Assembly (NCBI RefSeq): GCF_020297365.1
Contig: NZ_JAIXIG010000014.1
Coordinates: forward strand, 19,686-83,685
DNA: 64,000 bases
Direction: 5' to 3'
DNA from: Curtobacterium oceanosedimentum
GTDB lineage: Bacteria > Actinomycetota > Actinomycetes > Actinomycetales > Microbacteriaceae
A program made the translations under genes and the position numbers. Positions 44,609-54,621 of the stretch are shown one piece after another. The notes below the pieces were generated by a model. The model did not search any database. It was not told the DNA's origin and was given only the letters and a program-made list of their open reading frames with translations. Within the stretch, counting starts at the first letter, position 1, and each line of letters starts with the position of its first letter.

Positions 44609-45262
44609 TCAGTCGGTGGTGTCGAAGATCGGGCCGACCGTGCGCGAGCGCTTCAGCTCGAAGAAGCCCGGGACCTTCGCGACCGCGACGACGCCGTCCC
44701 ACAGGTCGAGCGCCTGCTGTCCCTTGGGCGCCGGGGAGATGACCGGTCCGAAGAACGCGGTGCCCTCGACCGCGATCACGGGGGTGCCGACGTCCTGCCC
44801 GACGCGCTCGATGCCGTCGCGGTGGCTCTCGCGCACGGCTTGGTCGACCTCGTCCGTCCACGCGTACTCGACGAGGTCGGCGTCGAGGCCGAGCTCCGCG
44901 AGCACCGCGGGGACGACCTGCTCGGGGTCGGACTCCTGGCGGTGGTGGACGTGCTCACCGAGCGCGTCGTACAGGGGCTTCACGATCTGCTGGCCCAGGC
45001 GGAGCCGCGCCGCCGTCACGATCCGCGGGTACACCTGGCCCTGGTCGAGGCGCTCGCGGTACGTGTCCGGGACGTCCTGGTCCTCGTTGAGGACGAACAG
45101 GCTCATCACCTTCCACGTGACGTCGAGGTCCCGGTGCTCGGCGACCTCGCCGACCCAGCGGCTCGTCATCCAGGCCCAGGGGCAGTTCGGGTCGAACCAG
45201 AACTCCACGGCGGTGCGTGCGGCGGAGGGTTCGGTCGTGTTGTCCACAGTCGTCTCGGTCAC
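44609..45262 (-). CDS. DsbA-family oxidoreductase, Rv2466c-like, with CPWA active site
   Basis: A 217-residue cytoplasmic thioredoxin-fold protein with a helical insert. VEFWFDPNCPWAWMTSRW holds Cys27; DVGTPVIAVEGTAFFGPVIS carries the cis-Pro loop; KGQQALDLWD and FFELKRSR are conserved with M. tuberculosis Rv2466c, a mycothiol-dependent reductase whose motif is CPWC as I recall. Here the second Cys is Ala, so only a monothiol mechanism is possible. The GTG at 45262 has TACGCT 6 nt upstream (leaderless). It is divergent from pepN, the same neighbour as in mycobacteria. Confidence 0.87.
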   Translation of the reverse strand: MTETTVDNTTEPSAARTAVEFWFDPNCPWAWMTSRWVGEVAEHRDLDVTWKVMSLFVLNEDQDVPDTYRERLDQGQVYPRIVTAARLRLGQQIVKPLYDALGEHVHHRQESDPEQVVPAVLAELGLDADLVEYAWTDEVDQAVRESHRDGIERVGQDVGTPVIAVEGTAFFGPVISPAPKGQQALDLWDGVVAVAKVPGFFELKRSRTVGPIFDTTD

Positions 45263-45268
45263 GCTGCG

Positions 45269-45291
45269 AGCGTACGCGGCGTCGCTAGGCT
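45269..45291. promoter_or_regulatory. Divergent -10 elements of the DsbA-like gene and pepN
   Basis: Minus strand: TACGCT (forward 45269-45274) lies 6 nt before the GTG at 45262. Plus strand: TAGGCT (45286-45291) would start a pepN transcript near 45299, with a leader of about 85 nt ending in GGAG before GTG 45384. Confidence 0.5.
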
Positions 45292-45383
45292 GGAGCCCAT
45301 CGTCCCGCCGGTGCACGACGCCGTGCCGGGACCCCGCACGCGGACATCGATCGTCCGCGTCCCCAGCGAAGATGGAGCGTTGC

Positions 45384-47963
45384 GTGCCCGGAGAGAACCT
45401 CACCCGAATCGAAGCCCAGGAGCGCGCGGCCGTCGTCGCCGTGCAGACGTACGACGTCGAGCTCGACCTGACCCGCGGCGCGGAGACCTTCGGCAGCACC
45501 ACGCGCGTGCGCTTCACCGCCACCGCCGGTGCGTCGACCTTCATCGACGCCATCACGAAGACCGTGCACGCGGTCACCCTGAACGGCACGGCGCTCGACG
45601 TCGCGGCCGTGAACGACGGCGTCCGCATCCAGCTCGACGACCTGCAGGAGCAGAACGAGCTCGTGGTCGTCAGCGACGCGCTGTACACGAACACCGGCGA
45701 AGGCCTGCACCGCTTCGTCGACCCCGTGGACGACGAGGTGTACCTGTACTCGCAGTTCGAGGTCCCCGACTCCCGCCGCATGTTCGCGGTGTTCGAGCAG
45801 CCCGACCTCAAGGCCGAGTTCTCCTTCACCGTGACGGCGCCGTCGCGGTGGCAGGTCGTCTCCAACTCCCCCACGCCGGAGCCGCACGTCGACGGCGACG
45901 TCGCCACCTGGGCCTTCCCGCCCACCGCGCGCATCTCCAGCTACATCACCGCGCTCGTCGCCGGCCCGTACGAGGTCGTGCGCGACGAGCTGACGAGCCG
46001 CGACGGCCGCACGATCCCGCTCGGTGTCTTCGCCCGCCGGTCGCTCGCCGAGTACCTCGACCCCGAGTACGTGTTCGAGACCACGAAGAAGGGCTTCGCG
46101 TACTTCGAGGAGAAGTTCGACGTCCCCTACCCCTTCGAGAAGTACGACCAGCTCTTCGTGCCGGAGTTCAACGCCGGCGCCATGGAGAACGCCGGGGCCG
46201 TCACCTTCACCGAGACCTACGTGTTCCGGTCGAAGGTCACCGACGCCATCAAGGAGCGCCGGGTCGTCACGATCCTGCACGAGCTCGCCCACATGTGGTT
46301 CGGCGACCTCGTCACCATGAAGTGGTGGAACGACCTGTGGCTCAACGAGTCCTTCGCCGAGTGGGCGTCCACCATCGCCACGGCCGAGGCCACCGAGTGG
46401 ACCGAGGCCTGGACCACGTTCCAGGCGATGGAGAAGTCCTGGGCCTACCGGCAGGACCAGCTCCCCTCGACGCACCCGATCGTCGCGACGATCAACGACC
46501 TCGAGGACGTCCAGGTCAACTTCGACGGCATCACCTACGCGAAGGGCGGCTCGGTCCTCAAGCAGCTCGTCGCATGGGTCGGCATCGACGCGTTCTTCGC
46601 CGGTGTCTCCGCGTACTTCAAGAAGCACCACCACTCGAACACCGAGCTGCGCGACCTGCTCGTCGAGCTCGAGGCGACGAGCGGCCGTGAGCTGACCGAG
46701 TGGTCGAAGCTCTGGCTCGAGACCGCGGGCGTCAACACGCTGCGTCCCGAGATCGAGACCGACGAGTCCGGCGTCATCACGTCGTTCGCCGTCCTGCAGG
46801 AGGCCCCGGCCGACCACCCGACGCTGCGCCCGCACCGCCTGGCGATCGGCGTCTACGCCTTCCAGGACGACGCGTCCGCGCCGTTCGGCGCCGACACCGC
46901 GTCCTCCGGCGGCAAGCTCGAGCGGGTCCACCGCGTCGAGATCGACGTCGACGGCGCCCGCACGGACGTCCCCGAGCTCGTCGGCGTGCAGCGCGGCGAC
47001 CTCGTGCTCCTGAACGACGACGACCTGGCCTACGCCAAGATCCGTCTCGACCAGCACTCGCGACGCACCGCGATCGAGCACCTCGCGTCCATCGCGAACC
47101 CGCTCGCCCGCTCCATCGTGTGGGGTTCCGTGTGGGACGCCACCCGCGACGCCGAGTCCCCGGCCAGCGACTACGTCCGGCTCGTGCTGGGCAACATCGC
47201 GACCGAGACCGAGTCGACGACGATCCGCACCACGCTGTCGCAGCTGCTGCTCACCGCACGCAACTACGTGGCGCCGGGTGCAGTGGACGCCACCGTCCGC
47301 ACCGTCGGGGACACGCTGTGGCAGCTCGCCGCATCGGCCGAAGCCGGTTCGGACGCGCAGTTCCAGTTCGTGAAGTTCTTCGCGCAGATCCCCTCGACGC
47401 CCGAGCACGTCGCGACCCTGCAGGGGCTGCGCGACGGTTCGGTCACGCTGCAGGGGCTCGAGATCGACACCGACCTGCGTTGGGAGCTGCTCGAGGGCCT
47501 CGTGCTCGCGGGCGCCGCCGGCACCGTGGAGATCGACACCGAGCTCGCGGCGGACAAGACGGCGTCGGGCGAGCAGGCCGCGGCCCGCGCCCGGGCGACG
47601 ATCCCCACGGCTGAGGGCAAGCTGGCGGCGTTCTCGTCGCTCGTCGACTCGTCCGAGCTGCCGAACGCGATCGTGCGGCAGACCACGGTCGGCTTCCAGC
47701 ACGTGAACAGCCCGGTGGTGCTCGAAGGTCTCGTGCCGAAGTACTTCGAGGTGCTCACCCGCATCTGGGCCGAGCGCAGCTACCACATGGCCGACACCAT
47801 CGTCTCGGGCCTCTACCCGGCGCCGCTCGCGTCGGCCGAGCTCCGTGACGCGGCCGCTGCCTGGCTCGAGGAGCACCCGGAGACGCCGGCGCTGCGCCGC
47901 ATCGTGTCCGAGAGCCTTGCGGGCACCGAGCGCGCACTGCGAGTGCAGGCCGCCGACGCCTGA
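45384..47963 (+). CDS. pepN: Aminopeptidase N (M1 family)
   Basis: An 859-residue zinc aminopeptidase that removes N-terminal residues from peptides in the cytoplasm. GAMEN (265-269) binds the substrate N-terminus. HELAH (299-303) with a Glu in WLNESFAEW completes the zinc site. The C-terminal ERAP1-like helical domain of about 400 residues is complete. The GTG at 45384 (MPGENLTRIEAQERA) is chosen over the ATG at 45372 because GGAG lies 6-7 nt upstream and homologues begin here. It probably finishes degradation of peptides released by ClpP. Confidence 0.95.
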   Translation: MPGENLTRIEAQERAAVVAVQTYDVELDLTRGAETFGSTTRVRFTATAGASTFIDAITKTVHAVTLNGTALDVAAVNDGVRIQLDDLQEQNELVVVSDALYTNTGEGLHRFVDPVDDEVYLYSQFEVPDSRRMFAVFEQPDLKAEFSFTVTAPSRWQVVSNSPTPEPHVDGDVATWAFPPTARISSYITALVAGPYEVVRDELTSRDGRTIPLGVFARRSLAEYLDPEYVFETTKKGFAYFEEKFDVPYPFEKYDQLFVPEFNAGAMENAGAVTFTETYVFRSKVTDAIKERRVVTILHELAHMWFGDLVTMKWWNDLWLNESFAEWASTIATAEATEWTEAWTTFQAMEKSWAYRQDQLPSTHPIVATINDLEDVQVNFDGITYAKGGSVLKQLVAWVGIDAFFAGVSAYFKKHHHSNTELRDLLVELEATSGRELTEWSKLWLETAGVNTLRPEIETDESGVITSFAVLQEAPADHPTLRPHRLAIGVYAFQDDASAPFGADTASSGGKLERVHRVEIDVDGARTDVPELVGVQRGDLVLLNDDDLAYAKIRLDQHSRRTAIEHLASIANPLARSIVWGSVWDATRDAESPASDYVRLVLGNIATETESTTIRTTLSQLLLTARNYVAPGAVDATVRTVGDTLWQLAASAEAGSDAQFQFVKFFAQIPSTPEHVATLQGLRDGSVTLQGLEIDTDLRWELLEGLVLAGAAGTVEIDTELAADKTASGEQAAARARATIPTAEGKLAAFSSLVDSSELPNAIVRQTTVGFQHVNSPVVLEGLVPKYFEVLTRIWAERSYHMADTIVSGLYPAPLASAELRDAAAAWLEEHPETPALRRIVSESLAGTERALRVQAADA

Positions 47964-47977
47964 CCCCTGTGCTGATC

Positions 47978-48021
47978 CGGCGGGGTCTTGGCGTTCCTCC
48001 AGGGACGCCGGGGCCCCGCCG
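47978..48021 (+). terminator. pepN terminator
   Basis: CGGCGGGG (47978-47985) pairs with CCCCGCCG (48014-48021); GGCGTTCC and the GGGACGCC-like inner arm extend the stem. It ends 3 nt before the -10 of the next gene. Confidence 0.6.
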
Positions 48022-48023
48022 CT

Positions 48024-48029
48024 TAGCAT
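48024..48029 (+). promoter_or_regulatory. Leaderless -10 of the mscS-like gene
   Basis: TAGCAT lies 9 nt before the ATG at 48039; no Shine-Dalgarno sequence is present. Confidence 0.5.
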
Positions 48030-48038
48030 CGACCGGAT

Positions 48039-49103
48039 ATGAACCTCGCCGCATCGACCGAAGACACGTCCAAAATGATCTCGAACGCGTTCACGGACTT
48101 CGTGGAGACCTGGCAGGCGCCGATCACGATCGTCATCACGATCATCGCCGCGATCGTCCTCCGACTGATCCTCCGCCGCATGATCAAGCAGGTCGTCGAT
48201 CGGATCGTCAACGGCGTCAAGAAGCGGCAGGGCGCCGCCGACACCCAGGCGCTCGTCGCCTCGCCGGTGCAGACGGCCCGCGTCGTGCAGCGCACCCGGA
48301 CGCTCGGCAGTGTCCTCGAGAACCTGGCGACGGTGGTCGTCGTCGCGATCGCACTCGTGATCATCGCCACGGCGGTGTGGAAGGGTGCCGCGGTCGGCAT
48401 CGTCGGCGGTGCGTCCCTCGTCGCCGCCGGTCTCGCCGTCGGCGCCCAGTCGATCGTGAAGGACCTGCTGTCCGGGATCTTCATGATCCTCGAGGACCAG
48501 GCCGGCGTCGGTGACGTCGTCGACACCGGGCAGGCCACGGGCGTGGTCGAGAACGTCGGCCTGCGCGTGATGCAGATCCGCGACGTCAACGGCATCCTGT
48601 GGTTCGTGCCGAACGGGCAGATCCTGCGGGTCGGCAACCTGTCGCAGGGCTGGTCGCGCGTGCTCGTCGACATCACGGTGCCGTACGACACCGACATCGA
48701 CGCGGTGCAGGACGCCCTGCTCGCCGCCGCCGTCACGATGTCGCAGGAGCCCCGCTGGCGGCAGCGCATCGTCGAGAAGCCGGAGATCTGGGGCCTGCAG
48801 TCGATCTCCGACGACGGCATGGTCTTCCGCCTGGTCGTGAAGACCCGTGCCTCCGAACTCGACGTCGTCGGCCGGGAGCTCCGCATCCGCCTGAAGCGCG
48901 CGGTGGACGAGCTCGGCATCACCCTCCCCGCGATGGCGATGATCATGCCCGAGGGCTGGGAGAACGCCACCTCGATCAACGGCCTGCGCACCGTCCGGAC
49001 GCAGCCGACGCCGGCGCCGACCAAGCCCCGGCGGACCAAGCGGAACATCCTCGGGCAACCGGTCCGCACGGACGACCCCGACGGCGGGAAGGACCCCCGA
49101 TGA
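48039..49103 (+). CDS. Small-conductance mechanosensitive channel (MscS family)
   Basis: 354 residues. Helices lie at about 25-47, 95-117 and in the Gly/Ala-rich pore helix (GGASLVAAGLAVGAQSIVKD). The beta domain contains LEDQAGVGDVVDTG and VNGILWFVPNGQILRVGN. A basic, Pro-rich C-terminal tail is added. It is a membrane channel that opens under tension and releases solutes during osmotic downshift. It overlaps the haemoglobin gene by 4 nt (ATGA), so the two are translated together. Confidence 0.92.
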   Translation: MNLAASTEDTSKMISNAFTDFVETWQAPITIVITIIAAIVLRLILRRMIKQVVDRIVNGVKKRQGAADTQALVASPVQTARVVQRTRTLGSVLENLATVVVVAIALVIIATAVWKGAAVGIVGGASLVAAGLAVGAQSIVKDLLSGIFMILEDQAGVGDVVDTGQATGVVENVGLRVMQIRDVNGILWFVPNGQILRVGNLSQGWSRVLVDITVPYDTDIDAVQDALLAAAVTMSQEPRWRQRIVEKPEIWGLQSISDDGMVFRLVVKTRASELDVVGRELRIRLKRAVDELGITLPAMAMIMPEGWENATSINGLRTVRTQPTPAPTKPRRTKRNILGQPVRTDDPDGGKDPR

Positions 49104-49621
49104 CCGATCCCACACCCCCGAGCGGCACGGGCGGGCCGGGAGCACGCGGTTCGCTCGGCATGCCCGGCTCTCCCGGCGCGCCCGGCTCGGTCGGTGTGCC
49201 GGCGCAGCCGATCACGCTGCGTGTCGGGGAGCACGGCGCCTCGGCGACCGGGTCGCTGTACGAGCGGATCGGTGGCGCGCCCACCTTCGACCGGCTGGTC
49301 CGACGGTTCTACGAGGGTGTGCAGCAGGACGAGGTGATCTGGCCGATGTACCCGGCCGACGACCTCGAGGGCGCGATCTGGCGCCTCTCCGCCTTCCTGC
49401 AGCAGTACTGGGGCGGCCCGGGCACGTACAGCGAGCAGCGCGGGCACCCGCGACTCCGGATGCGGCACCACCCCTTCCGGATGACCCCCGAGGCACGCGA
49501 GCGCTGGCTCCTCCACATGCACGACGCGGTCGAGTCGCTCGACCTCGCTCCCCTCGACGAAGCCGAGCTCTGGGGCTACCTCGACCGTGCCGCCCACGCG
49601 ATGACGAACTCCTTCGACTGA
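49100..49621 (+). CDS. glbO: Group II truncated haemoglobin (GlbO-like) with collagen-like N-terminus
   Basis: 173 residues. After MTDPTPPSGT come eight Gly-X-Y triplets (GGP GAR GSL GMP GSP GAP GSV GVP, about 11-34). A 2-on-2 globin of about 120 residues follows: SLYERIGGAPTFDRLVRRFY, MYPADDLEGAIWRLSAFLQQ, YWGGPGTYSEQRGHPRLRMR. The proximal His lies in MRHHPF, and Tyr and Trp in the haem pocket fit group II. It binds oxygen or detoxifies NO/peroxide. The same family (glbO, Rv2470) lies just beyond pepN in M. tuberculosis, as I recall. Confidence 0.92.
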   Translation: MTDPTPPSGTGGPGARGSLGMPGSPGAPGSVGVPAQPITLRVGEHGASATGSLYERIGGAPTFDRLVRRFYEGVQQDEVIWPMYPADDLEGAIWRLSAFLQQYWGGPGTYSEQRGHPRLRMRHHPFRMTPEARERWLLHMHDAVESLDLAPLDEAELWGYLDRAAHAMTNSFD

Positions 49622-49670
49622 CGGGTGCGACGTCGGCGTCCCGCGCCGGGCGCGAGACTGCAACAACCGG

Positions 49671-49714
49671 CGGACGGGAGGCCCGTGGCGGCGCCGCCAC
49701 GGGCCTCCCGTCCG
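49671..49714. terminator. Perfect 44-bp palindrome, two-way terminator
   Basis: 49671-49692 and 49693-49714 are exact reverse complements (outer CGGACGGGAGGCCCGTGGC, centre GGCGCC), followed by TTTGTT. It belongs to the GGGAGGC motif family and lies between the convergent haemoglobin gene and the 49746 gene. Confidence 0.9.
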
Positions 49715-49745
49715 TTTGTTCCCGCGTTCTCGGTCCCGCGAGACG

Positions 49746-50447
49746 CTAGGAGTTCAGGGTCCAGGCGCGGCGCTTGACGAGCACGTGTCCACGGGACGTG
49801 GTGAGCCGACTCCACGGTCCGGTCTCGAACAACCGCACCGGGTCGTGCCCGAGGAAGCCGAGGCTCTCCCCCGCGAACCCGGCGCCGGCCGGCAGGTGCT
49901 CGATGCCCGGGACGGGACGGCCCCAGACCTCGGAGCGGATGCGTCGGACGATCGCCTCGCCAGCGTTCGACGGGACGGCGTCCGCGACCTCGGCGATGCC
50001 GTCGCGGGTGGCGCGGCGCAGCAGTTCCGGCGAGACGTCCGGCAGGGGCACCCATCCACCGCGCGGCGGCGAGATGGCGGCCCAGGTCACGGTGTGCACC
50101 TCGTGGGGCAGCTCGACCTCGATCGGGGTGGCGCGGGTCGGGTCGGCACCGTCGGCGTGTTCGGCGTCCTCGGCCTCGGCGAGCAGCCGCAGCCGCTCGA
50201 GCAGGGACTGCAGGGGCACGACGGTGTCGATCGTGGCCGGCTCGGTCAGCGAGAACGTCCGGAGCCCGAGGACCGTCGGCAGTTCGTCGAGCAGGCCGAG
50301 CGGGTAGAGGATCGCCGTGTACACCGCGAGGACGCCGGAGTCGGCGATGAGCCGGACCGAGCCGTCCTCGATCCGGGCGGCGCGTCCGAGGTAGGTGCGG
50401 AGGTCACCGAGGGAGGCGGCGTCGGGAAGCGTGAACGAGTTGCCCAT
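49746..50447 (-). CDS. Conserved hypothetical protein
   Basis: 233 residues, soluble, mixed alpha/beta, with no signal or membrane segment. It contains HTVTWAAISPPRGGWVPLPD and a C-terminal GPWSRLTTSRGHVLVKRRAW. I do not recognise a domain; similar proteins seem common in Microbacteriaceae. The ATG at 50447 is supported by TAGGAT 10 nt upstream on the minus strand (forward 50458-50463), so the leader is at most a few bases. It is divergent from the thioesterase gene. Confidence 0.75.
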   Translation of the reverse strand: MGNSFTLPDAASLGDLRTYLGRAARIEDGSVRLIADSGVLAVYTAILYPLGLLDELPTVLGLRTFSLTEPATIDTVVPLQSLLERLRLLAEAEDAEHADGADPTRATPIEVELPHEVHTVTWAAISPPRGGWVPLPDVSPELLRRATRDGIAEVADAVPSNAGEAIVRRIRSEVWGRPVPGIEHLPAGAGFAGESLGFLGHDPVRLFETGPWSRLTTSRGHVLVKRRAWTLNS

Positions 50448-50526
50448 GTCGGTCCCGATCCTACCGGCCGCCGTCGACCGATCGGCTGGGCGTGCGCCGT
50501 ACCGGCGGCAGGGGGCGGCTCCTTCG

Positions 50527-50532
50527 TAGACT
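50527..50532 (+). promoter_or_regulatory. Leaderless -10 of the tesB-like gene
   Basis: TAGACT lies 7 nt before the GTG at 50540 and rules out the upstream in-frame start at 50492. Confidence 0.6.
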
Positions 50533-50539
50533 GCACCAC

Positions 50540-51403
50540 GTGAACGGCGAACCCGACTTCCTGCGGACCCTGCGACTCGAGGACACCGGTGCGAGCACGG
50601 GTGAGACGATCCTGACCGGTGCCAGCCACTGGTCGCCCGGCGGGCGCGTGTTCGGCGGCCAGGTGCTGGCGCAGTGCATCGTCGCGGCGCAGACGACGAT
50701 CGAGGGCCGCGACGTGCACTCCATGCACGGGTACTTCCTGCGGCCCGGCGACATCGACGTCCCGATCACCTTCGGCGTCGAGCGCATCCACGACGGCCGG
50801 TCCTTCGCCACCCGACGCGTGCAGGCCTACCAGCGGGGCGTTCCGATCTTCTCGATGATCGCCTCGTTCCAGGTGCCGGACACCGGTCTCGAGCACCAGG
50901 ACCCGTTCCCCGTCGAGACACCGGAGCCGGAGTCCCTGCCCTCGGCGGCGTCGATCCTGTCGGCGATCGACCACCCGGTCGCGCAGGCCTGGGCCGAGCG
51001 GTCGATCGACCTGCGGCACGTCGAGGGTCCGGTCTTCGTCGACGTGCAGGGCGAGCACGTGCCGCACCAGGCGGTGTGGTTCCGGGTGCAGGGCGCGCTG
51101 CCCGAGGACCCGGCGCTGCACCGCGCGGTGCTCGGCTACGCGAGCGACCTGTCGATCCTGGAACCGATCATGCGTCGGCACGGGGTCGCCTGGGGCACGC
51201 CCGGCGCGAAGAGCGCCAGCCTGGACCACGCGATGTGGTGGCACCGCGACGCTCGGGCGGACGAGTGGATCCTGTACACACAGGAGTCCCCGAGCGCCCA
51301 GGGCGGCCGCGGGCTCGCCTTCGGTCGGATGTTCTCCCGCGACGGCCGGCTGCTCGCCACCGTCGCCCAGGAGGGCATGATGCGCGTCCCTACGGGCGGC
51401 TGA
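50540..51403 (+). CDS. Acyl-CoA thioesterase II (TesB type)
   Basis: 287 residues with two fused hot-dog domains. GGRVFGGQVLAQCIVAAQTT and DVHSMHGYFLRPGDIDVPI in the first, and LDHAMWWHRDARADEWILY near the end of the second, are typical TesB segments; the Asp, Thr/Ser and Gln of the TesB triad lie in these regions. It hydrolyses medium- to long-chain acyl-CoA to free acid and CoA. The GTG at 50540 (VNGEPDFLRTL) is placed by the leaderless -10. Its 3' end overlaps the convergent FadM-like gene by 14 nt. Confidence 0.9.
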   Translation: MNGEPDFLRTLRLEDTGASTGETILTGASHWSPGGRVFGGQVLAQCIVAAQTTIEGRDVHSMHGYFLRPGDIDVPITFGVERIHDGRSFATRRVQAYQRGVPIFSMIASFQVPDTGLEHQDPFPVETPEPESLPSAASILSAIDHPVAQAWAERSIDLRHVEGPVFVDVQGEHVPHQAVWFRVQGALPEDPALHRAVLGYASDLSILEPIMRRHGVAWGTPGAKSASLDHAMWWHRDARADEWILYTQESPSAQGGRGLAFGRMFSRDGRLLATVAQEGMMRVPTGG

Positions 51404-51869
51404 ACCGGACGGGTTCCTCGACGTAGGGCTCGCACGCCGCGCGCTCGGCCTCGGTCAGTCGCCGGGGCCGGTTCGTCGTGGCGTCGACCAGCACGAGCGC
51501 CGTCGTCGCACGGGTGTAGAGCACCGCGGGCTCCCGGCCGGCGGGCGACCAGACCTCGTAGGAGACGTCGATGCTGGCACCACCGAGCCGACCGATCCAC
51601 ATCTGGATGTCGAGCGGTTGCCGCAGGTACGGGATGGAGGCGAGGTACTCGAGCCGCTGGCCCGCGATCACCGTCATCGTGCCCGAGCCCGGGCGTCCGT
51701 CGATGACCGGCTCCGGCAGCGTGCCGTCGGGGTCGTCGCCGGGGTCAGCACCCCAGAACCCCGCGATGCGCGCCTCCTCGAGGAGGCGCAGCATCGCGGA
51801 GTTGTTGACGTGTCCGTAGGCGTCGATGTCGCTCCACCGCAGGCGGATCGGAGCGTGCAGTCTCGCCAC
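51390..51869 (-). CDS. Acyl-CoA thioesterase, YbgC/FadM type (4HBT)
   Basis: 159 residues with a single hot-dog domain. RLRWSDIDAYGHVNNSAMLR contains the catalytic Asp and the conserved GHVNN of 4-hydroxybenzoyl-CoA-thioesterase-like enzymes. RLEYLASIPYLRQPLDIQMW follows. It probably hydrolyses short or branched acyl-CoA. The GTG at 51869 lies 5 nt after the ettA stop, so it is the second gene of that unit. It is a second thioesterase overlapping tail-to-tail with the first. Confidence 0.88.
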   Translation of the reverse strand: MARLHAPIRLRWSDIDAYGHVNNSAMLRLLEEARIAGFWGADPGDDPDGTLPEPVIDGRPGSGTMTVIAGQRLEYLASIPYLRQPLDIQMWIGRLGGASIDVSYEVWSPAGREPAVLYTRATTALVLVDATTNRPRRLTEAERAACEPYVEEPVRFSRP

Positions 51870-51874
51870 GCCGG

Positions 51875-53560
<1,686 letters not shown>

Positions 53561-53751
53561 ATCGCGCCCAAGTGTAGTGACACCGCCGCAGCACTGCGCG
53601 CCCGAGTGCGGATCGCCGCTTCGCGCACCCACCCCCGAGGGTCTGTTGCTCGCGGCGCGGACGACGTACTCTCACTTCGCCCCGCAACCTCGGGGGCCCG
53701 CCGCTCACCACGGCGAGGACCCGGATCAGGACCCTGGACAGGACGAGGACC

Positions 53752-54483
53752 ATGACCACCACCAAGACCACGTCACGACTGCGTCGCATCGCACTCCCGT
53801 TCATCGGAGTGGTCGCGCTCGGCATCGGCCTCATCGGCCCGGTGTCGCCGGCCTCTGCCGCGGGCGCCGTCCCCAAGGGCGCCCCCTACCTGCTCTACAC
53901 GGCGAGCATCAGCGCCAACGGCTCGGGCACGGGGTACTCGTCCTACATCAACGTCCACGACGCCCACAACAACGCGTACTCCTTCGGGATCCAGGCCGAC
54001 AAGGGCTCCCCCGAGAGCAAGGGCAAGCCGCGCTACATCTGGGAGCGCGTGCAGAACGGCAAGTTCACGTACGGCTACCTGGGCCCCGCGACGAACAAGC
54101 TCACCCCGATCGGGATGCGCTGGTACAAGAACGACGTCGCGACGATGATCGTGAACCACAAGACGATCGGCACCCTCAAGCTCAACCTGGACGGCCGACT
54201 GTTCTTCAACGCCGAGGCCAACGCCCGTCTGAACGGGGACGTCGTTCACTCGACCGTGCAGAACACCCGGATCACGGTGGGCGACCGCAAGTCGAACACC
54301 GGCCTGAACGGCAAGTGGGACACGAGCTTCTCGTTCCACGGGCTGAAGGCCAAGCAGACGAACGCACCGCGCGTGCAGGGCGCCAGCTTCAAGATCGACG
54401 GCCGCGTGACGGGGCTCCCCCGCGGTGGGAACTGGGACACCGCGCAGGTCTCCGGCATCGGGATGATCGCCCAGAAGTGGTGA
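53752..54483 (+). CDS. Secreted protein, unknown function
   Basis: 243 residues. A clear signal peptide (basic RLRRIAL, a hydrophobic core, then SPASA-AG near 37/38) is followed by a beta-rich mature domain of about 205 residues. It has many Asn/Gly/Ser, no Cys, and patterns such as YLLYTASISANGSGTGYSSY and FSFHGLKAKQTNAPRVQGAS. It looks like a lectin- or jelly-roll-type fold, but I cannot assign a family. The -10 TACTCT (53668-53673) and AGGACGAGGA before ATG 53752 indicate an ordinary leadered transcript. Confidence 0.75.
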   Translation: MTTTKTTSRLRRIALPFIGVVALGIGLIGPVSPASAAGAVPKGAPYLLYTASISANGSGTGYSSYINVHDAHNNAYSFGIQADKGSPESKGKPRYIWERVQNGKFTYGYLGPATNKLTPIGMRWYKNDVATMIVNHKTIGTLKLNLDGRLFFNAEANARLNGDVVHSTVQNTRITVGDRKSNTGLNGKWDTSFSFHGLKAKQTNAPRVQGASFKIDGRVTGLPRGGNWDTAQVSGIGMIAQKW

Positions 54484-54621
54484 GCCCCGCGGGGCGCTGA
54501 CCGGCGGACGGCCGCTCCGGGGTCCCGACCCGCGGAGCGACCCCGTCGGCACCCGTCGCGGCAGCGCCCGACCCGCCGGCGCCCGCCCCGGCAGCGGGTG
54601 CGCTCGCACCACCCCTTGCGG

